NCBI RefSeq assembly: GCF_900105865.1
Contig: NZ_LT629804.1
Coordinates: 186,001 to 250,000, forward strand
DNA from: Arcanobacterium phocae
GTDB taxonomy: Bacteria > Actinomycetota > Actinomycetes > Actinomycetales > Actinomycetaceae
Reading direction: 5' to 3'
Length of the DNA: 64,000 bases
The position numbers were made by a program, and so were the translations under genes. A model generated the notes under the pieces. That model worked only from the letters and a program-made list of their open reading frames with translations. It had not been told where the DNA came from and did not search any database. This document shows positions 53,339 to 62,767 of this stretch, one piece after another. Position 1 is the stretch's first letter. Every line of letters begins with the position of its first letter.

Positions 53339-56332
53339 TCAGTTATCACCCTTTTCCATCCACTTCGTACGCAACGTGCTATATCCAGTAGCAGAGGCCA
53401 AAAGCATTCCGCACGCACCAATCAGCGTGAATAGCACTGCACTCATCCCACCACTAAGTGGCAAAGAAGGCAGAAGATTAGCTGAAATGCGGTCGTTATA
53501 AACCGGACCTATCTCTTTACCATGTCCAATATCTTTTGCCACAACATTAAACGGCTTTGTTGGCGCAGCAAGCTCATATCCAGTGGGGGCCACGATTTGA
53601 GTCAACACGTAATTGTCTCCCAATTTCACGTCATCAACTCGGTAATGTCCAGGTCTTGAATCCTTATCCATGCCCTGGCATGGTTCCTGAGTACAGTCGA
53701 TTATGTCCTCAACATTGAAACCAGCACTTTCTGAGCTGAGTTTGAATGTTGCTGGTGAGATCTCTTTCTCTGCGCGATTGAGATTCTTCCAATAAACACT
53801 GGCAGTCTCTACCTGCTTAGCATGAATACTGACATCAATATTCTGCACGGATTGAGTAGCCTTGTTAACCTTCGTAGCTGAATATTCATAGTCACCAGAG
53901 GCCTTTTTACTCCACACGTATTCTGAATTATTTGCAATAGGGCCTATTTGCGGGTCACTTGGTACAACTGACGTTACAGAACACGTTGATCCCGGAACAA
54001 TATAGTGTTCTTTCGGATCTGACGTCCATGGTTGGCCCAGGCTCGCTTCCCATTCTCCAGTTACCTCAGTCAGCTGCGGGAATGACGTGCCTTGATGGGT
54101 TGGCGGAGTACATGTAAAAGAACCCTTAAAGAGCTGATCAGTAGCTCCCAGTTGCTGTGGCAAATTCAGAAAACTAACTTGAGGAGTAACCGAAATCTGA
54201 GCGTATTTTTGATTTTTAACCGTACAAGAACCAATAGTAGTAGGCTTAATAGTTAAGCTGAAAGCCTTATCATCTGCTTTGACTCTAGGTTCTAAAGATT
54301 CTGCTTCAGGCCAAGCATAAACTAGTTGACCATTTTCACTACCATCACCCGTAATATTAGAATGGCAGTCCACCGAATAAGGTGCGTAGCCCAACTCACC
54401 ACTATTTACTTCAGCAACAGTGAGCGTAGCTTCCTCTTGAGGTTGAGCATCACGAATATCCAAGCTTCGAGTCTCAAGATCCTTAAAAGCTAACGGCCAG
54501 TTGACCACACCCGAAGTATCCGTTTGCTTTTCGGGATCTGTTATCGTCAACAATGCACTGTCATACACTGTCTTGAAGACAAACCCAGCTAAGCTATCGC
54601 TTCCTATGGTAGCTCCGCTATCATCCACCATTTTTTTAGTAATCGACAACCTTGGACGAACTAGAGTCACTGGATGATCTTCAACTTCACCGTCTGGAAC
54701 AATAGAATCATACGAATACGTATCTGTACCAGCAGTAGTGATGACTAAGCGCAACAGACTCTTTGAGGGGGTACTCGTTAAACCTTTAACCATGTCTTCA
54801 GTAACATCCCATGTGAGTGTTGCCGTCTTTCCGCTACAAGTACCATTTGCGCGCTCGGTTTTGTCATCCAGGTGACCGTCAGCATTCCAGTCCAGCCATC
54901 CCGACACATGAGTTTCACCCTGTTCAGCAGGCATACACGGGATATCTTGAGTCACAGTACCGGGCTGAGCAGCAACAAGCAAAGGACGATCAAACGCATC
55001 TTCATCATCATCACCTGTTTGGTCATCACCAATTAAGTTAGACCAGCCTCTGCCACCATTAACATAGTGAGTATCAAGGTCCGGTCCTTTTTCTCCCAAA
55101 TATGGAGTGACCTGATAGTTCAGCGACGTTTCATAGAGATACTTTGAGCCAAGGCTGTTCGACTTTGCATTCAACTCAATTGGCTGTCGGTTAGTGCCAC
55201 CCTCAAGAGGTCTCCCGATAATATCTGGCTGAACAACGGCACCTGCCTGATCGTATACTTTTCCGTCAATCTCCTTGCCGTCACTAAAATCAACTCCGAC
55301 AACCACACCTAAAGCAATATAGACCGCATTTCCACCACCTGGCCGGTGAATATAAACATGCATACCGGTAGCATCTTCTGCATACAAGGTTTCGAACGGT
55401 TGATCGTTATCACGGACTGTCCATCTTAGCGATTTGCCAAAGTCAAGCTTCTTGGAATTAAAGTGAGTCAAGCTCTTGACGGTAGTCGCTGGATAATCGT
55501 TTCCGAACGCGTTATCTGGAGTCCCCACTACAACTTGGCCCGATAAATCTTTGCCGAAATCATTACCTTCTAGCATCTTCCAGCGCACAATGGAATCGTC
55601 CTGAGCTTTCACCGGAACGATATTTATCGTCTCATTTTTAGTTAACGTTTCAGGATCTGAAATGACAAGACCTTTAATCGGAACCGGACTAATAGACACG
55701 ACTCCGTTATTAACACTCTTAATATTTGCGGAACAGTCAAGATCAAAGCTCACATCTCTTGATGCGTTACCTGCCAAACCTATACCTACCGGCATTCCTT
55801 TTTCTTTATTCGGATCGTAGGACTGATACACTTTATCCCAGTGATTAGCCCAACCTCTTCTTCCCGGAGTTTCAAAAGCAAGCCAAGTTTTTTTATTGTC
55901 AAGCACTTCAGCAGATACGTTTTTGTCTGGATGAAAATCAGACATCCGACACGTCGTAATTAACGTAGCTGCCCCGATAGCATTATAGCTTTTTACCACA
56001 TAGGGCTTATGCAACTCTGTCCCGTATATCCATGCAGAATAATCGCCGCCAGCGCCCCCACCCTTGCCATACAGAGGGCTACTTTTATCTTTCCAGGGCT
56101 TCGGATCACCTAGATCGCTAACGATGATCTTCTCATCATCCGTATCTTCATACCGTTTCGACCAATCAATCCAGTCAATTACTCCTGCATACTTCGAGCC
56201 ATATCTCTTATCAGAACCACCGTCACCATACTGCGCATTCGCAGGCGTGTTAGTTACCGGAAGAACAACAAACAGGGCAAGAAATAGCCCTGTGATAGTT
56301 GATAAAACAGCAATCTTCTTGCGCCTACGCAT
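53339..56332 (-). CDS. Pilus tip protein with GEVED and Cna-B domains, LPLSG-anchored (locus 2)
   Basis: 997 aa from the ATG at 56332 (GAGG six bases upstream; a TTG reading adds four residues). Signal peptide to about 35 (PANAQ). A large N-terminal beta-rich region ends in a GEVED-type domain (DGEVEDHPVTLVRP, about 565). Repeated immunoglobulin-like segments follow, then a Cna-B domain (LTQIVAPTGYEL, about 920), LPLSG (957-961), a membrane helix and a KWMEKGDN tail. It takes the tip position in the operon but is unrelated in its N-terminal part to the locus 1 tip, so the two fimbriae should bind different targets. Confidence 0.87.
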   Translation of the reverse strand: MRRRKKIAVLSTITGLFLALFVVLPVTNTPANAQYGDGGSDKRYGSKYAGVIDWIDWSKRYEDTDDEKIIVSDLGDPKPWKDKSSPLYGKGGGAGGDYSAWIYGTELHKPYVVKSYNAIGAATLITTCRMSDFHPDKNVSAEVLDNKKTWLAFETPGRRGWANHWDKVYQSYDPNKEKGMPVGIGLAGNASRDVSFDLDCSANIKSVNNGVVSISPVPIKGLVISDPETLTKNETINIVPVKAQDDSIVRWKMLEGNDFGKDLSGQVVVGTPDNAFGNDYPATTVKSLTHFNSKKLDFGKSLRWTVRDNDQPFETLYAEDATGMHVYIHRPGGGNAVYIALGVVVGVDFSDGKEIDGKVYDQAGAVVQPDIIGRPLEGGTNRQPIELNAKSNSLGSKYLYETSLNYQVTPYLGEKGPDLDTHYVNGGRGWSNLIGDDQTGDDDEDAFDRPLLVAAQPGTVTQDIPCMPAEQGETHVSGWLDWNADGHLDDKTERANGTCSGKTATLTWDVTEDMVKGLTSTPSKSLLRLVITTAGTDTYSYDSIVPDGEVEDHPVTLVRPRLSITKKMVDDSGATIGSDSLAGFVFKTVYDSALLTITDPEKQTDTSGVVNWPLAFKDLETRSLDIRDAQPQEEATLTVAEVNSGELGYAPYSVDCHSNITGDGSENGQLVYAWPEAESLEPRVKADDKAFSLTIKPTTIGSCTVKNQKYAQISVTPQVSFLNLPQQLGATDQLFKGSFTCTPPTHQGTSFPQLTEVTGEWEASLGQPWTSDPKEHYIVPGSTCSVTSVVPSDPQIGPIANNSEYVWSKKASGDYEYSATKVNKATQSVQNIDVSIHAKQVETASVYWKNLNRAEKEISPATFKLSSESAGFNVEDIIDCTQEPCQGMDKDSRPGHYRVDDVKLGDNYVLTQIVAPTGYELAAPTKPFNVVAKDIGHGKEIGPVYNDRISANLLPSLPLSGGMSAVLFTLIGACGMLLASATGYSTLRTKWMEKGDN

Positions 56333-56372
56333 ATATAACCTCAATATTTTCTGAAAATTCTGTCAATACTCT

Positions 56373-56378
56373 ATTATA
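56373..56378 (-). promoter_or_regulatory. -10 box of pilus operon 2
   Basis: A perfect TATAAT on the minus strand, 41 bases before the tip-gene ATG. No good -35 at the right distance (ATATTT at best), so the promoter may need an activator. Confidence 0.4.
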
Positions 56379-56405
56379 GACAATAAACAGAACAAAAATA
56401 TAAAC

Positions 56406-56446
56406 AATCGATGCGAGACACTCCACAGAAATGTCTCGCATCGATT
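56406..56446 (-). terminator. Terminator of clpC
   Basis: A perfect 15-bp stem AATCGATGCGAGACA and complement around an 11-base loop, followed on the minus strand by GTTTATATTTTTG. It separates clpC from pilus operon 2 on the same strand. Confidence 0.87.
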
Positions 56447-56469
56447 GCTATAAACCAGTATCTAATATA

Positions 56470-59064
56470 CTACTCCTCAATGAGGGAATTATCCGATTGT
56501 GCCGTCGTGTCATCCACATCTGGCCCTAACGAGGCTGGCTGGGCAAGTCCATTAATCTGCTCAGCTTCGGCTGCCGGCTTGACACCTTCCGGTAGTCGAT
56601 AGTCAGAGTCTTGACCGGTAAAAGTGAACGACATTGGAATATTTTCCTCATTCACATCAACCACGATCGTTTGACCACTAGAGAACTCACCAAACAGCAA
56701 CTTCTCAGACAGCTCATCTTCAATATCGCGCTGAATGGCACGACGTAACGGACGGGCACCCAGAACCGGATCATATCCGCGTTCAGCAAGCAGATCTTTA
56801 GCCTTCTGCGTCAGCACAATGCTCATGCCCTGATCAGCCAACCGGACATCGAGCTTGCCAATCATTAGATCCACAATCTGCAAGATCTCTGGCTTCTGCA
56901 ACTGCGGGAAGACGATAATGTCATCAACGCGGTTCAAGAACTCGGGACGGAAGTGGTTCTTCAACTCGTCATTAACACGAAGTTTCATACGCTCATAAGA
57001 GGTCGTCTGGTCACCATCGATCTGGAAGCCGGTAGCAACACCTCGAGCAATATCCTTCGTACCAAGATTGGTAGTCATAATGATCACGGTGTTCTTAAAA
57101 TCAACCACTCGGCCCTGAGAATCAGTCAAGCGGCCTTCTTCTAGAATCTGCAACAACGAATTGAACAAATCCTGATGAGCCTTCTCAACCTCATCAAACA
57201 ACACAACCGAGAACGGCTTACGGCGAACCTTTTCAGTTAGCTGACCACCTTCGTCATATCCAACATATCCAGGAGGAGCACCAAACAATCGTGAAACCGT
57301 ATGCTTTTCCTGGAACTCAGACATGTCCAGCGTAATAAGAGCGTCTTCATCACCAAACAAGAACTCTGCCAACGCCTTCGCAAGCTCAGTCTTACCAACA
57401 CCGGTTGGTCCAGCAAAAATGAACGATCCACCCGGACGGTTCGGATCCTTCAGCCCCGCACGAGTACGGCGAATAGCCTGCGACAGTGCCTTAACAGCCT
57501 GATCCTGACCAATCACACGCTTATGAAGCTCATCTTCCATACGAAGTAGCTTCGCCGATTCAGCTTCGGTCAACTTAAAGACCGGAATACCAGTAGCCAT
57601 CGAAAGAACCTCGGAAATCAGATCCTCATCGACTACCGCAACAACGTCAAGATCGCCTTCACGCCAAGCCTTATCTCGCTCTTCACGCTTCTGCGCCAGT
57701 TGCTGCTCCTGATCACGCAAAGCCGCTGCCTTTTCGAAATCCTGCCCATCAATAGCAGCTTCCTTCTGGCGCTTAACTTCAGTAATTTCCTCATCAAGTT
57801 CACGCAACTCCGGTGGCGCAGTCATCTTCCGAATAGCCAACCGAGCACCTGCTTCATCGATAAGATCAATAGCCTTATCCGGCAAGAAACGATCATTAAT
57901 GTAACGATCTGCCATCGTTGCCGCTGCTTCCAACGCCTCATCAGTAATCGTCACACGATGGAAAGCCTCATAACGATCGCGCAAACCCTCCAGAATTGCA
58001 ATCGTTTCCTTCACTGACGGCTGTTCCACCTGAATTGGCTGGAACCGGCGCTCAAGCGCCGCATCCTTCTCAATGTGCTTGCGGTACTCATCAAGCGTGG
58101 TAGCACCAATAACCTGCAATTCACCGCGAGCCATCATCGGCTTGAGTAACGAAGCAGCATCCAGCGCACCTTCCGCTGCACCCGCACCAACAAGCGTATG
58201 AATCTCATCAATAAACAAGACAATATCGCCACGGGTGTTGATCTCTTTCAAGATCTTCTTCATCCGCTCTTCGAAATCACCACGGTAACGCGACCCGGCA
58301 ACAAGCGAACCCATATCCAGCGAATAGAGCTGCTTATCCTTCAAAGTCTCCGGCACATCACCATGTGCAATAGCCTGAGCCAAACCCTCAACAACGGCAG
58401 TTTTACCCACACCAGGTTCACCGATCAGAACCGGATTATTCTTGTTTCGGCGCGAAAGCACCTGCATCACGCGCTGAGTTTCAGTGTGCCGGCCAATGAC
58501 CGGATCCAGTTTGTTATCCCGAGCAGACTGAGTGAGGTTGCGACCAAACTGATCCAAAATAGTAGAACCAGCTTTAACACCTTCGCGCGGGCCACCGCCA
58601 CCGACGCCAACAGCTTCTTTGCCACCTTGATACCCGCTCAACAGCTGGGTAACCTGCTGGCGAACCTTCGGCAAATCTGCATCGAGCTTAACTAAAACTT
58701 GGGCCGCTACGCCTTCTTGCTCCCGACACAAGCCCAGCAACAGGTGCTCAGTACCAATATATGAGTGACCCAATTGCAGGCCCTCACGCATCGCATACTC
58801 AAGAACTTTCTTAGCCCGAGGCGTGAACGGAATATGGCCAGATGGCTGTTCTTGCCCTTCACCAATAATTTCTACAACCTGATCACGAACAGCATCAAAA
58901 GAAACATCTAGCGCTTCGAGCGCTTTAGCTGCTACGCCTTCACCTTCTTTAATCAGACCCAGCAGAATATGTTCGGTGCCAAGATAGTTATGCTTGAGGT
59001 TGCGTGCTTCCTCTTGCGCTAGCACGATCACTCGGCGTGCGCGGTCAGTGAACCGTTCAAACAA
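56470..59064 (-). CDS. clpC: ATP-dependent Clp protease ATPase subunit ClpC
   Basis: 864 aa Hsp100 unfoldase. Twin N-terminal Clp repeats (about 1-145), AAA+ module 1 (GEPGVGKT, about 209), a middle coiled-coil segment with a UVR-like stretch (about 420-450), AAA+ module 2 (GPTGVGKT, about 552), and a C-terminal tail rich in Asp/Thr/Gln. Feeds substrates to ClpP. TTG start, with AAGGAG eight bases upstream; the N-terminus [11 protein letters not shown] is the normal one. No CIRCE or HAIR-type repeat is visible upstream. Confidence 0.96.
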   Translation of the reverse strand: MFERFTDRARRVIVLAQEEARNLKHNYLGTEHILLGLIKEGEGVAAKALEALDVSFDAVRDQVVEIIGEGQEQPSGHIPFTPRAKKVLEYAMREGLQLGHSYIGTEHLLLGLCREQEGVAAQVLVKLDADLPKVRQQVTQLLSGYQGGKEAVGVGGGGPREGVKAGSTILDQFGRNLTQSARDNKLDPVIGRHTETQRVMQVLSRRNKNNPVLIGEPGVGKTAVVEGLAQAIAHGDVPETLKDKQLYSLDMGSLVAGSRYRGDFEERMKKILKEINTRGDIVLFIDEIHTLVGAGAAEGALDAASLLKPMMARGELQVIGATTLDEYRKHIEKDAALERRFQPIQVEQPSVKETIAILEGLRDRYEAFHRVTITDEALEAAATMADRYINDRFLPDKAIDLIDEAGARLAIRKMTAPPELRELDEEITEVKRQKEAAIDGQDFEKAAALRDQEQQLAQKREERDKAWREGDLDVVAVVDEDLISEVLSMATGIPVFKLTEAESAKLLRMEDELHKRVIGQDQAVKALSQAIRRTRAGLKDPNRPGGSFIFAGPTGVGKTELAKALAEFLFGDEDALITLDMSEFQEKHTVSRLFGAPPGYVGYDEGGQLTEKVRRKPFSVVLFDEVEKAHQDLFNSLLQILEEGRLTDSQGRVVDFKNTVIIMTTNLGTKDIARGVATGFQIDGDQTTSYERMKLRVNDELKNHFRPEFLNRVDDIIVFPQLQKPEILQIVDLMIGKLDVRLADQGMSIVLTQKAKDLLAERGYDPVLGARPLRRAIQRDIEDELSEKLLFGEFSSGQTIVVDVNEENIPMSFTFTGQDSDYRLPEGVKPAAEAEQINGLAQPASLGPDVDDTTAQSDNSLIEE

Positions 59065-59154
59065 TGTGGTTTCTCCTTCAAAATCATGTAACTGCCACCT
59101 ACCTTAGCGACAAAAACCCATTTTAGGGTAACGCGTTCGCCACAGGCTTGACAC

Positions 59155-59604
59155 TTAAACATCAAGAACTATAGTGAATGGACCATCGTTGAGAAGCTCA
59201 ACATCCATCATCGCCCCAAATTCCCCGGTTTGCACGTCAAGTCCATATTCGCCCACGGCATCCACCAGCTGATCAAATAAAGGTTGAGCAACCGGCCCCG
59301 GCGCCGCATGCGACCACGACGGTTTCGTCCCCTTACGCGCCTCCGCATACAACGTAAACTGCGACACCAACAAAACACTGCCGCCCGCATCCGCCACGCT
59401 CACTCGGTTCTTCGGATCATCCGACCCACCAGTATCCCTCATGATTTTCAGCTGCGTAATTTTCTTTGCAAGCTTCGCTACCTGGGCAGGCCCGTCGTCG
59501 TGAGTAATACCAACCAGCACCGCCAAGCCGGTACCAATCTGGCCCACAATTCGGCCCTCAACCGTCACACCCGCATGCTTCACCCGCTGAATAACAGCTC
59601 GCAC
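59155..59604 (-). CDS. dtd: D-aminoacyl-tRNA deacylase
   Basis: 149 aa. Removes D-amino acids from mischarged tRNA. Signature SQFTLY (about 81-86) and NDGPFT (about 138-143, the usual N-x-GP-x-T) form the active site. GTG start at 59604 overlaps the ygfZ stop by one base, with GGAGG inside ygfZ, so the two are coupled. Confidence 0.94.
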   Translation of the reverse strand: MRAVIQRVKHAGVTVEGRIVGQIGTGLAVLVGITHDDGPAQVAKLAKKITQLKIMRDTGGSDDPKNRVSVADAGGSVLLVSQFTLYAEARKGTKPSWSHAAPGPVAQPLFDQLVDAVGEYGLDVQTGEFGAMMDVELLNDGPFTIVLDV

Positions 59605-60701
59605 TATTTTCCTCCCAGCGACTTCGCCTGCATCGTTGGTGCCGGACCGCCCAACCGGCGAGCATTCAACCCGGTTCCCGGACGCTGCTGTGGCGACGCC
59701 GACGACTTCCCGGCACGCCCCACAATCTCCACCTGAGATGCGACCGCATCCCCGACCTGAACAACAGCCGAAACCGGAACCTGCCGTTTCAGCAACGCCA
59801 ACCCGATCGGACCATCCTCAACCGAACGAGCAACCGACGTCAACACCCCAACCGGCTTACCATCCAGCGTCACCTCGCTACCAACAGCCGGCAAATCTTC
59901 TTCCACTTCCAGATACAAGAACGTCAACCGACGCGGTGGCTTACCCAGATTTACCAGCTTCGCCACGGTCTCCTGCCCCGGATAGCAACCTTTCTCCAAA
60001 TGCACCGCAGTGCGTAACCAATCAACCTCGTGCGGCAACGTCGAATAAGCAGCTTCATGCGACAGCGCCGGACGCCAATCCGCCACTCGCGCCGCCTCCC
60101 ACGCACTCAAACCCGCTGCAGAAAGCCCCGATTCTTGTAACGTTTCGATCGCACGGTCAGTTTCGCTACGCGGAACGACGACGACGCAACGCCGACTCCC
60201 GAAAGCCGGATGATCGGCGTCGGCAACCCCATAGTGAGCTCCACCTACTGCCGTGAGCGGCCACGGATCATTCCAAACCACCACTGCCCGATCACGAAGC
60301 TCGGCCGGCAACACCTCGGTGAACAAACCAATCGCGGAACCATCCACAACCGACGTCTCCACCCGCATCATGAACGTCATCCGCCGAATATGCTCAGCCA
60401 ACGCAGCACCACGCCCATGCTCAGTCAACAGCCACACCTGCTCCGCGGACACAACCACGCCAGCCGCATGAGCAATGTGGCCCTGCGCATCAAGCACCAG
60501 CATCTCAGACGAATCACCAGCAGCCAAAACCTCAAAGTTTTGCGACGAAATCAAATGAAGCAACTTAGCCCGGTCAACGCCCGCAACCGCAATCACATCC
60601 CAATCCAGCAATGTGAAAGCATCCCCTGAACGCAACCGTGACTCCTCTATAAACGGGTTGCCGTAATGAGACGGAACCACAGCGTCGTCGTCAATACTCA
60701 C
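59604..60701 (-). CDS. ygfZ: Folate-binding protein YgfZ/GcvT-like
   Basis: 365 aa. The family motif KGCYPGQE (about 237-244) is intact. Related to GcvT; helps assemble or repair certain [4Fe-4S] enzymes with tetrahydrofolate. GlpC, MutY and other Fe-S proteins in this window are possible clients. GTG start overlaps the preceding stop (GTGA). The C-terminus is a Gly/Pro/Ala-rich tail. Confidence 0.9.
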   Translation of the reverse strand: MSIDDDAVVPSHYGNPFIEESRLRSGDAFTLLDWDVIAVAGVDRAKLLHLISSQNFEVLAAGDSSEMLVLDAQGHIAHAAGVVVSAEQVWLLTEHGRGAALAEHIRRMTFMMRVETSVVDGSAIGLFTEVLPAELRDRAVVVWNDPWPLTAVGGAHYGVADADHPAFGSRRCVVVVPRSETDRAIETLQESGLSAAGLSAWEAARVADWRPALSHEAAYSTLPHEVDWLRTAVHLEKGCYPGQETVAKLVNLGKPPRRLTFLYLEVEEDLPAVGSEVTLDGKPVGVLTSVARSVEDGPIGLALLKRQVPVSAVVQVGDAVASQVEIVGRAGKSSASPQQRPGTGLNARRLGGPAPTMQAKSLGGK

Positions 60702-61312
60702 GCGCGCGCCTCATCATCACCAGCCGGATCAACCGACTCATCGAACGTTCGCGACAACCGGCCCGCCATATACGAGCGCATTTCAGCACCAAAAGCAGCC
60801 ATATCGATCGCGTAGAACAGATCCGAAGCAACCGAACCCGCCATCAACTTAACACCATCAATCTGCGCGCCCGAACCGGAACGCATCACCGAATCAGTCA
60901 CCATCTGCAACCGCGGACCATTAATCAAACCAACCCACGCATGTGATACACCAACCGGAGAAGCCAACATTGCCTCTAGCTCCACCGAGCCATCCTTGCG
61001 CTTATCAGCCTCTGGATTAACACGGATAAAACCCGTGTGCTGCATCCACAACTCGCGCTTAGTCAGCTGATTGTACGTAGTCTGACCAGAAAGCTCTTTA
61101 TCTACAACACCAGCCGGCTCATTCGCCAGCCACACCTTCGACGTGACCTTCAAGTACGGGCCACCGTCGGACGCATCAAAACGCACCTCGTGAAGATAGG
61201 CCGCCGGCTCCACATTCTCATACTCAAGAATGCCGCCGCCGACCCACGAATCAATCATCCACGCAAGAGCAGTATTTTCAGGAACTAAATTTTCAGGAAG
61301 TCGAATAGCCAT
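60698..61312 (-). CDS. Nitrobindin-like heme protein (FABP/DUF1794 family)
   Basis: 204 aa beta-barrel of the fatty-acid-binding-protein-like family. In the family a heme is held by a C-terminal His and the protein scavenges peroxynitrite or NO. The conserved WVGGGILEYENV opening (about 24) and a YLHEVRFDASDGGPYLKV strand pair (about 40-57) are visible. The proximal His cannot be assigned with certainty: the usual C-terminal H near the end is not obvious here (the tail reads MAAFGAEMRSYMAGRLSR). Operon with ygfZ and dtd. Confidence 0.82.
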   Translation of the reverse strand: MAIRLPENLVPENTALAWMIDSWVGGGILEYENVEPAAYLHEVRFDASDGGPYLKVTSKVWLANEPAGVVDKELSGQTTYNQLTKRELWMQHTGFIRVNPEADKRKDGSVELEAMLASPVGVSHAWVGLINGPRLQMVTDSVMRSGSGAQIDGVKLMAGSVASDLFYAIDMAAFGAEMRSYMAGRLSRTFDESVDPAGDDEARA

Positions 61313-61345
61313 ACTCTAAGGCTAAACGACTATCGCAGTTACTGC

Positions 61346-62233
61346 CTAGCCAGCAATCAACACAACAACGCCCACCAGCAACGGCGGAATCATCGCCCGA
61401 GCCGCCCCATTAATCGCTGGCGACGGGCACGGCATTTCCAATACTCCGCGTGCAGTCAGTAAATAGGCGCTCGCCGTGAACACCCCGATCAACACCGACG
61501 ATTCAACCCACAGCTGAGTCAAATAGCCAAAACCAATCGCAAAAGCAATACCGTTAACAAAACCAGCAATCCGCGCCGCCACTGAATCAAACGCATGCAT
61601 AACTGCCACAATCGCTATAGCCATGGCAGTCACAATGACAACATTTTTACCGTGACTTAGCCGCATTGCATGGATCCATAGCGAGCCCGACATCAACACA
61701 ACCGCGCCAGCAAAACCGCCTGAGAGCTGCTCAATCAGTCGCGGCCGACCATCGGTGCGGAACATTTCCGCAATGAACGCAGCAATAACACTCGCCGCCC
61801 CGACAATAGCCGAATGTGCAACAGTCCCAAAAAGGCCCGTCACAATCAGTGCGATAGCCAACAACGTCAGCATTGTGCGCGGGATTGCATGGGCCGGCAA
61901 ATCGAGCAAGCTCGGCCATCCTGCAATAAAAATCGCGCTCATAATTGCCACCGCAGTAGCAATAGCATACGGACCGAACACAGCCCCAACCGCCAATGAA
62001 GTCGCGGCATAAATTCCGACCAATGCACGAGCATAGCCAGCTCGCTTTGCCCAAGCTGCGATCAAAAGCTGGTCTGATGGAGTCCGAGCCGGATGCGGCG
62101 AGGCAAGTTGCGGTGAGGCGGGTTGCGGCGAGGCAGGTTGCGGTGAGGCGGGTTGCGGTGACGCTGGCACAGACTGAGCCGGCACCGACGCAGACACTTC
62201 ATCAAGGGTTGATTGTGGTTCCGTTGTATTCAC
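61346..62233 (-). CDS. Polytopic membrane protein with PASPQ repeats
   Basis: 295 aa, GTG start. The N-terminal cytoplasmic part holds five tandem PASPQ-like repeats (residues about 22-47). About nine hydrophobic segments follow. I recognise no transporter motif. It ends 33 bp before the nitrobindin-like gene and may be the first gene of that operon. No Shine-Dalgarno is seen before the GTG. Function unknown. Confidence 0.65.
   Translation of the reverse strand: MNTTEPQSTLDEVSASVPAQSVPASPQPASPQPASPQPASPQLASPHPARTPSDQLLIAAWAKRAGYARALVGIYAATSLAVGAVFGPYAIATAVAIMSAIFIAGWPSLLDLPAHAIPRTMLTLLAIALIVTGLFGTVAHSAIVGAASVIAAFIAEMFRTDGRPRLIEQLSGGFAGAVVLMSGSLWIHAMRLSHGKNVVIVTAMAIAIVAVMHAFDSVAARIAGFVNGIAFAIGFGYLTQLWVESSVLIGVFTASAYLLTARGVLEMPCPSPAINGAARAMIPPLLVGVVVLIAG
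62091..62165. repeat. Five tandem 15-bp repeats
   Basis: Unit close to GGTTGCGGTGAGGCG, in frame within the membrane-protein gene (PASPQ on the minus strand). Copies differ at one to three positions. Slippage would change the linker length without a frameshift. Confidence 0.85.
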
Positions 62234-62407
62234 AAATTACATTGTTTCACAACTGGCAAATTATTGGGAAAGATGGGACGAAACACAAACTGTGGATTTG
62301 TTGAACCCGCACCGCCGCAACAAGCCTGCAACACTGTGCACTATGAATAGAAAGTGTGCACCTATTTTGGGGTGACAAACCAGAACAGGGGCCATTATAG
62401 TTTTAGG

Positions 62408-62610
62408 CAAGACACCGGGTCGTGAAAGCCCCGGGCTCCAAATATTTGCCGCTACGAGCGGCCTTCGCGCCGACAGGCGCTCTCGGATCCGGTGTCCTTG
62501 ACTTCGGCAGGGGTCGTGGCCAATGGCTGCGGCCCCTGTTGCGTTACCCAGCCCTGGCCGCCCACCCGGCGGCTCCGACCCTGGTTCCGTCTGGGCCGGA
62601 GAAGCACGCA
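62408..62610. ncRNA. Candidate structured RNA or DNA: cluster of nested hairpins
   Basis: G+C-rich unlike its surroundings. CAAG-ACACCGG (62408-62418) pairs with CCGGTGTC-CTTG (62489-62500) and encloses GCCGCT-acg-AGCGGC (62448-62462) and GCGCC-gaca-GGCGC (62467-62480). Next, CAGGGG...CCCCTG (62508-62538) has symmetric internal pairs (CG/CG, GCC/GGC). Then TGCGT (62540-62544) pairs with ACGCA (62606-62610) and encloses GCCGCC/GGCGGC (62557-62573) and CTCCG-CCC/GGG-CGGAG (62573-62601). It matches no RNA family I know. Strand unknown. Confidence 0.4.
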
Positions 62611-62675
62611 CAAAATCTCGCCCAGCGAAACGATAGTGTGCTATAGGCCCCTACCGTGCTGGATTTCGAGATTTT
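62611..62675. repeat. 65-bp imperfect palindrome, copy 1
   Basis: Direct repeat of 63620-63684, with 59 of 65 bases identical. Arms AAAATCTCG, CCAGC and C(G/A)GTAG on the left are answered by CTACCG, GCTGG and CGAGATTTT on the right, with offset internal bulges (GAAA on the left, ATTT on the right) and a loop containing CTATAGGCCC. Confidence 0.85.
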
Positions 62676-62767
62676 GTACGTGTCAGAATTTGTCCACAGC
62701 CCCAAATATTTTCCACAGATTTGCTACGTGGAACATAACTAGGTTCAGGTTTTGCTGGACTAGAGTT

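Larger units (their letters stand above)
62234..62767. other. Non-coding stretch upstream of the DUF559 gene
   Basis: 534 bp with no supported gene. The first ~165 bp hold nothing recognised except a GTGCAC...GTGCAC pair near 62336-62362. Then come the hairpin cluster (62408-62610), palindrome copy 1 (62611-62675), and about 90 bp before the DUF559 start. Open frames in this stretch on both strands look like chance products of high G+C. Confidence 0.6.

Noticed and set aside
59065..59154. Possible heat-shock operator (CIRCE, HAIR or ClgR-type) before clpC
   Set aside because: Only partial matches such as ACCC-N6-GGGT and isolated CGC/GCG are present; none fits a known consensus.
62421..62441. 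GAAAG-CCCCGGGCTCC, reminiscent of a conserved RNase P RNA segment
   Set aside because: The other invariant RNase P segment (ACAGAAA-type) is absent and the pairing scheme is different.
62261..62611. Minus-strand open frame of 116 codons over the hairpin cluster
   Set aside because: High G+C opens long frames by chance; no recognisable domain or start signal.
62492..62767. Upstream extension of the DUF559 open frame
   Set aside because: It runs through the hairpin cluster and palindrome copy 1, with composition unlike the rest of the protein and no homology to the family N-terminus.
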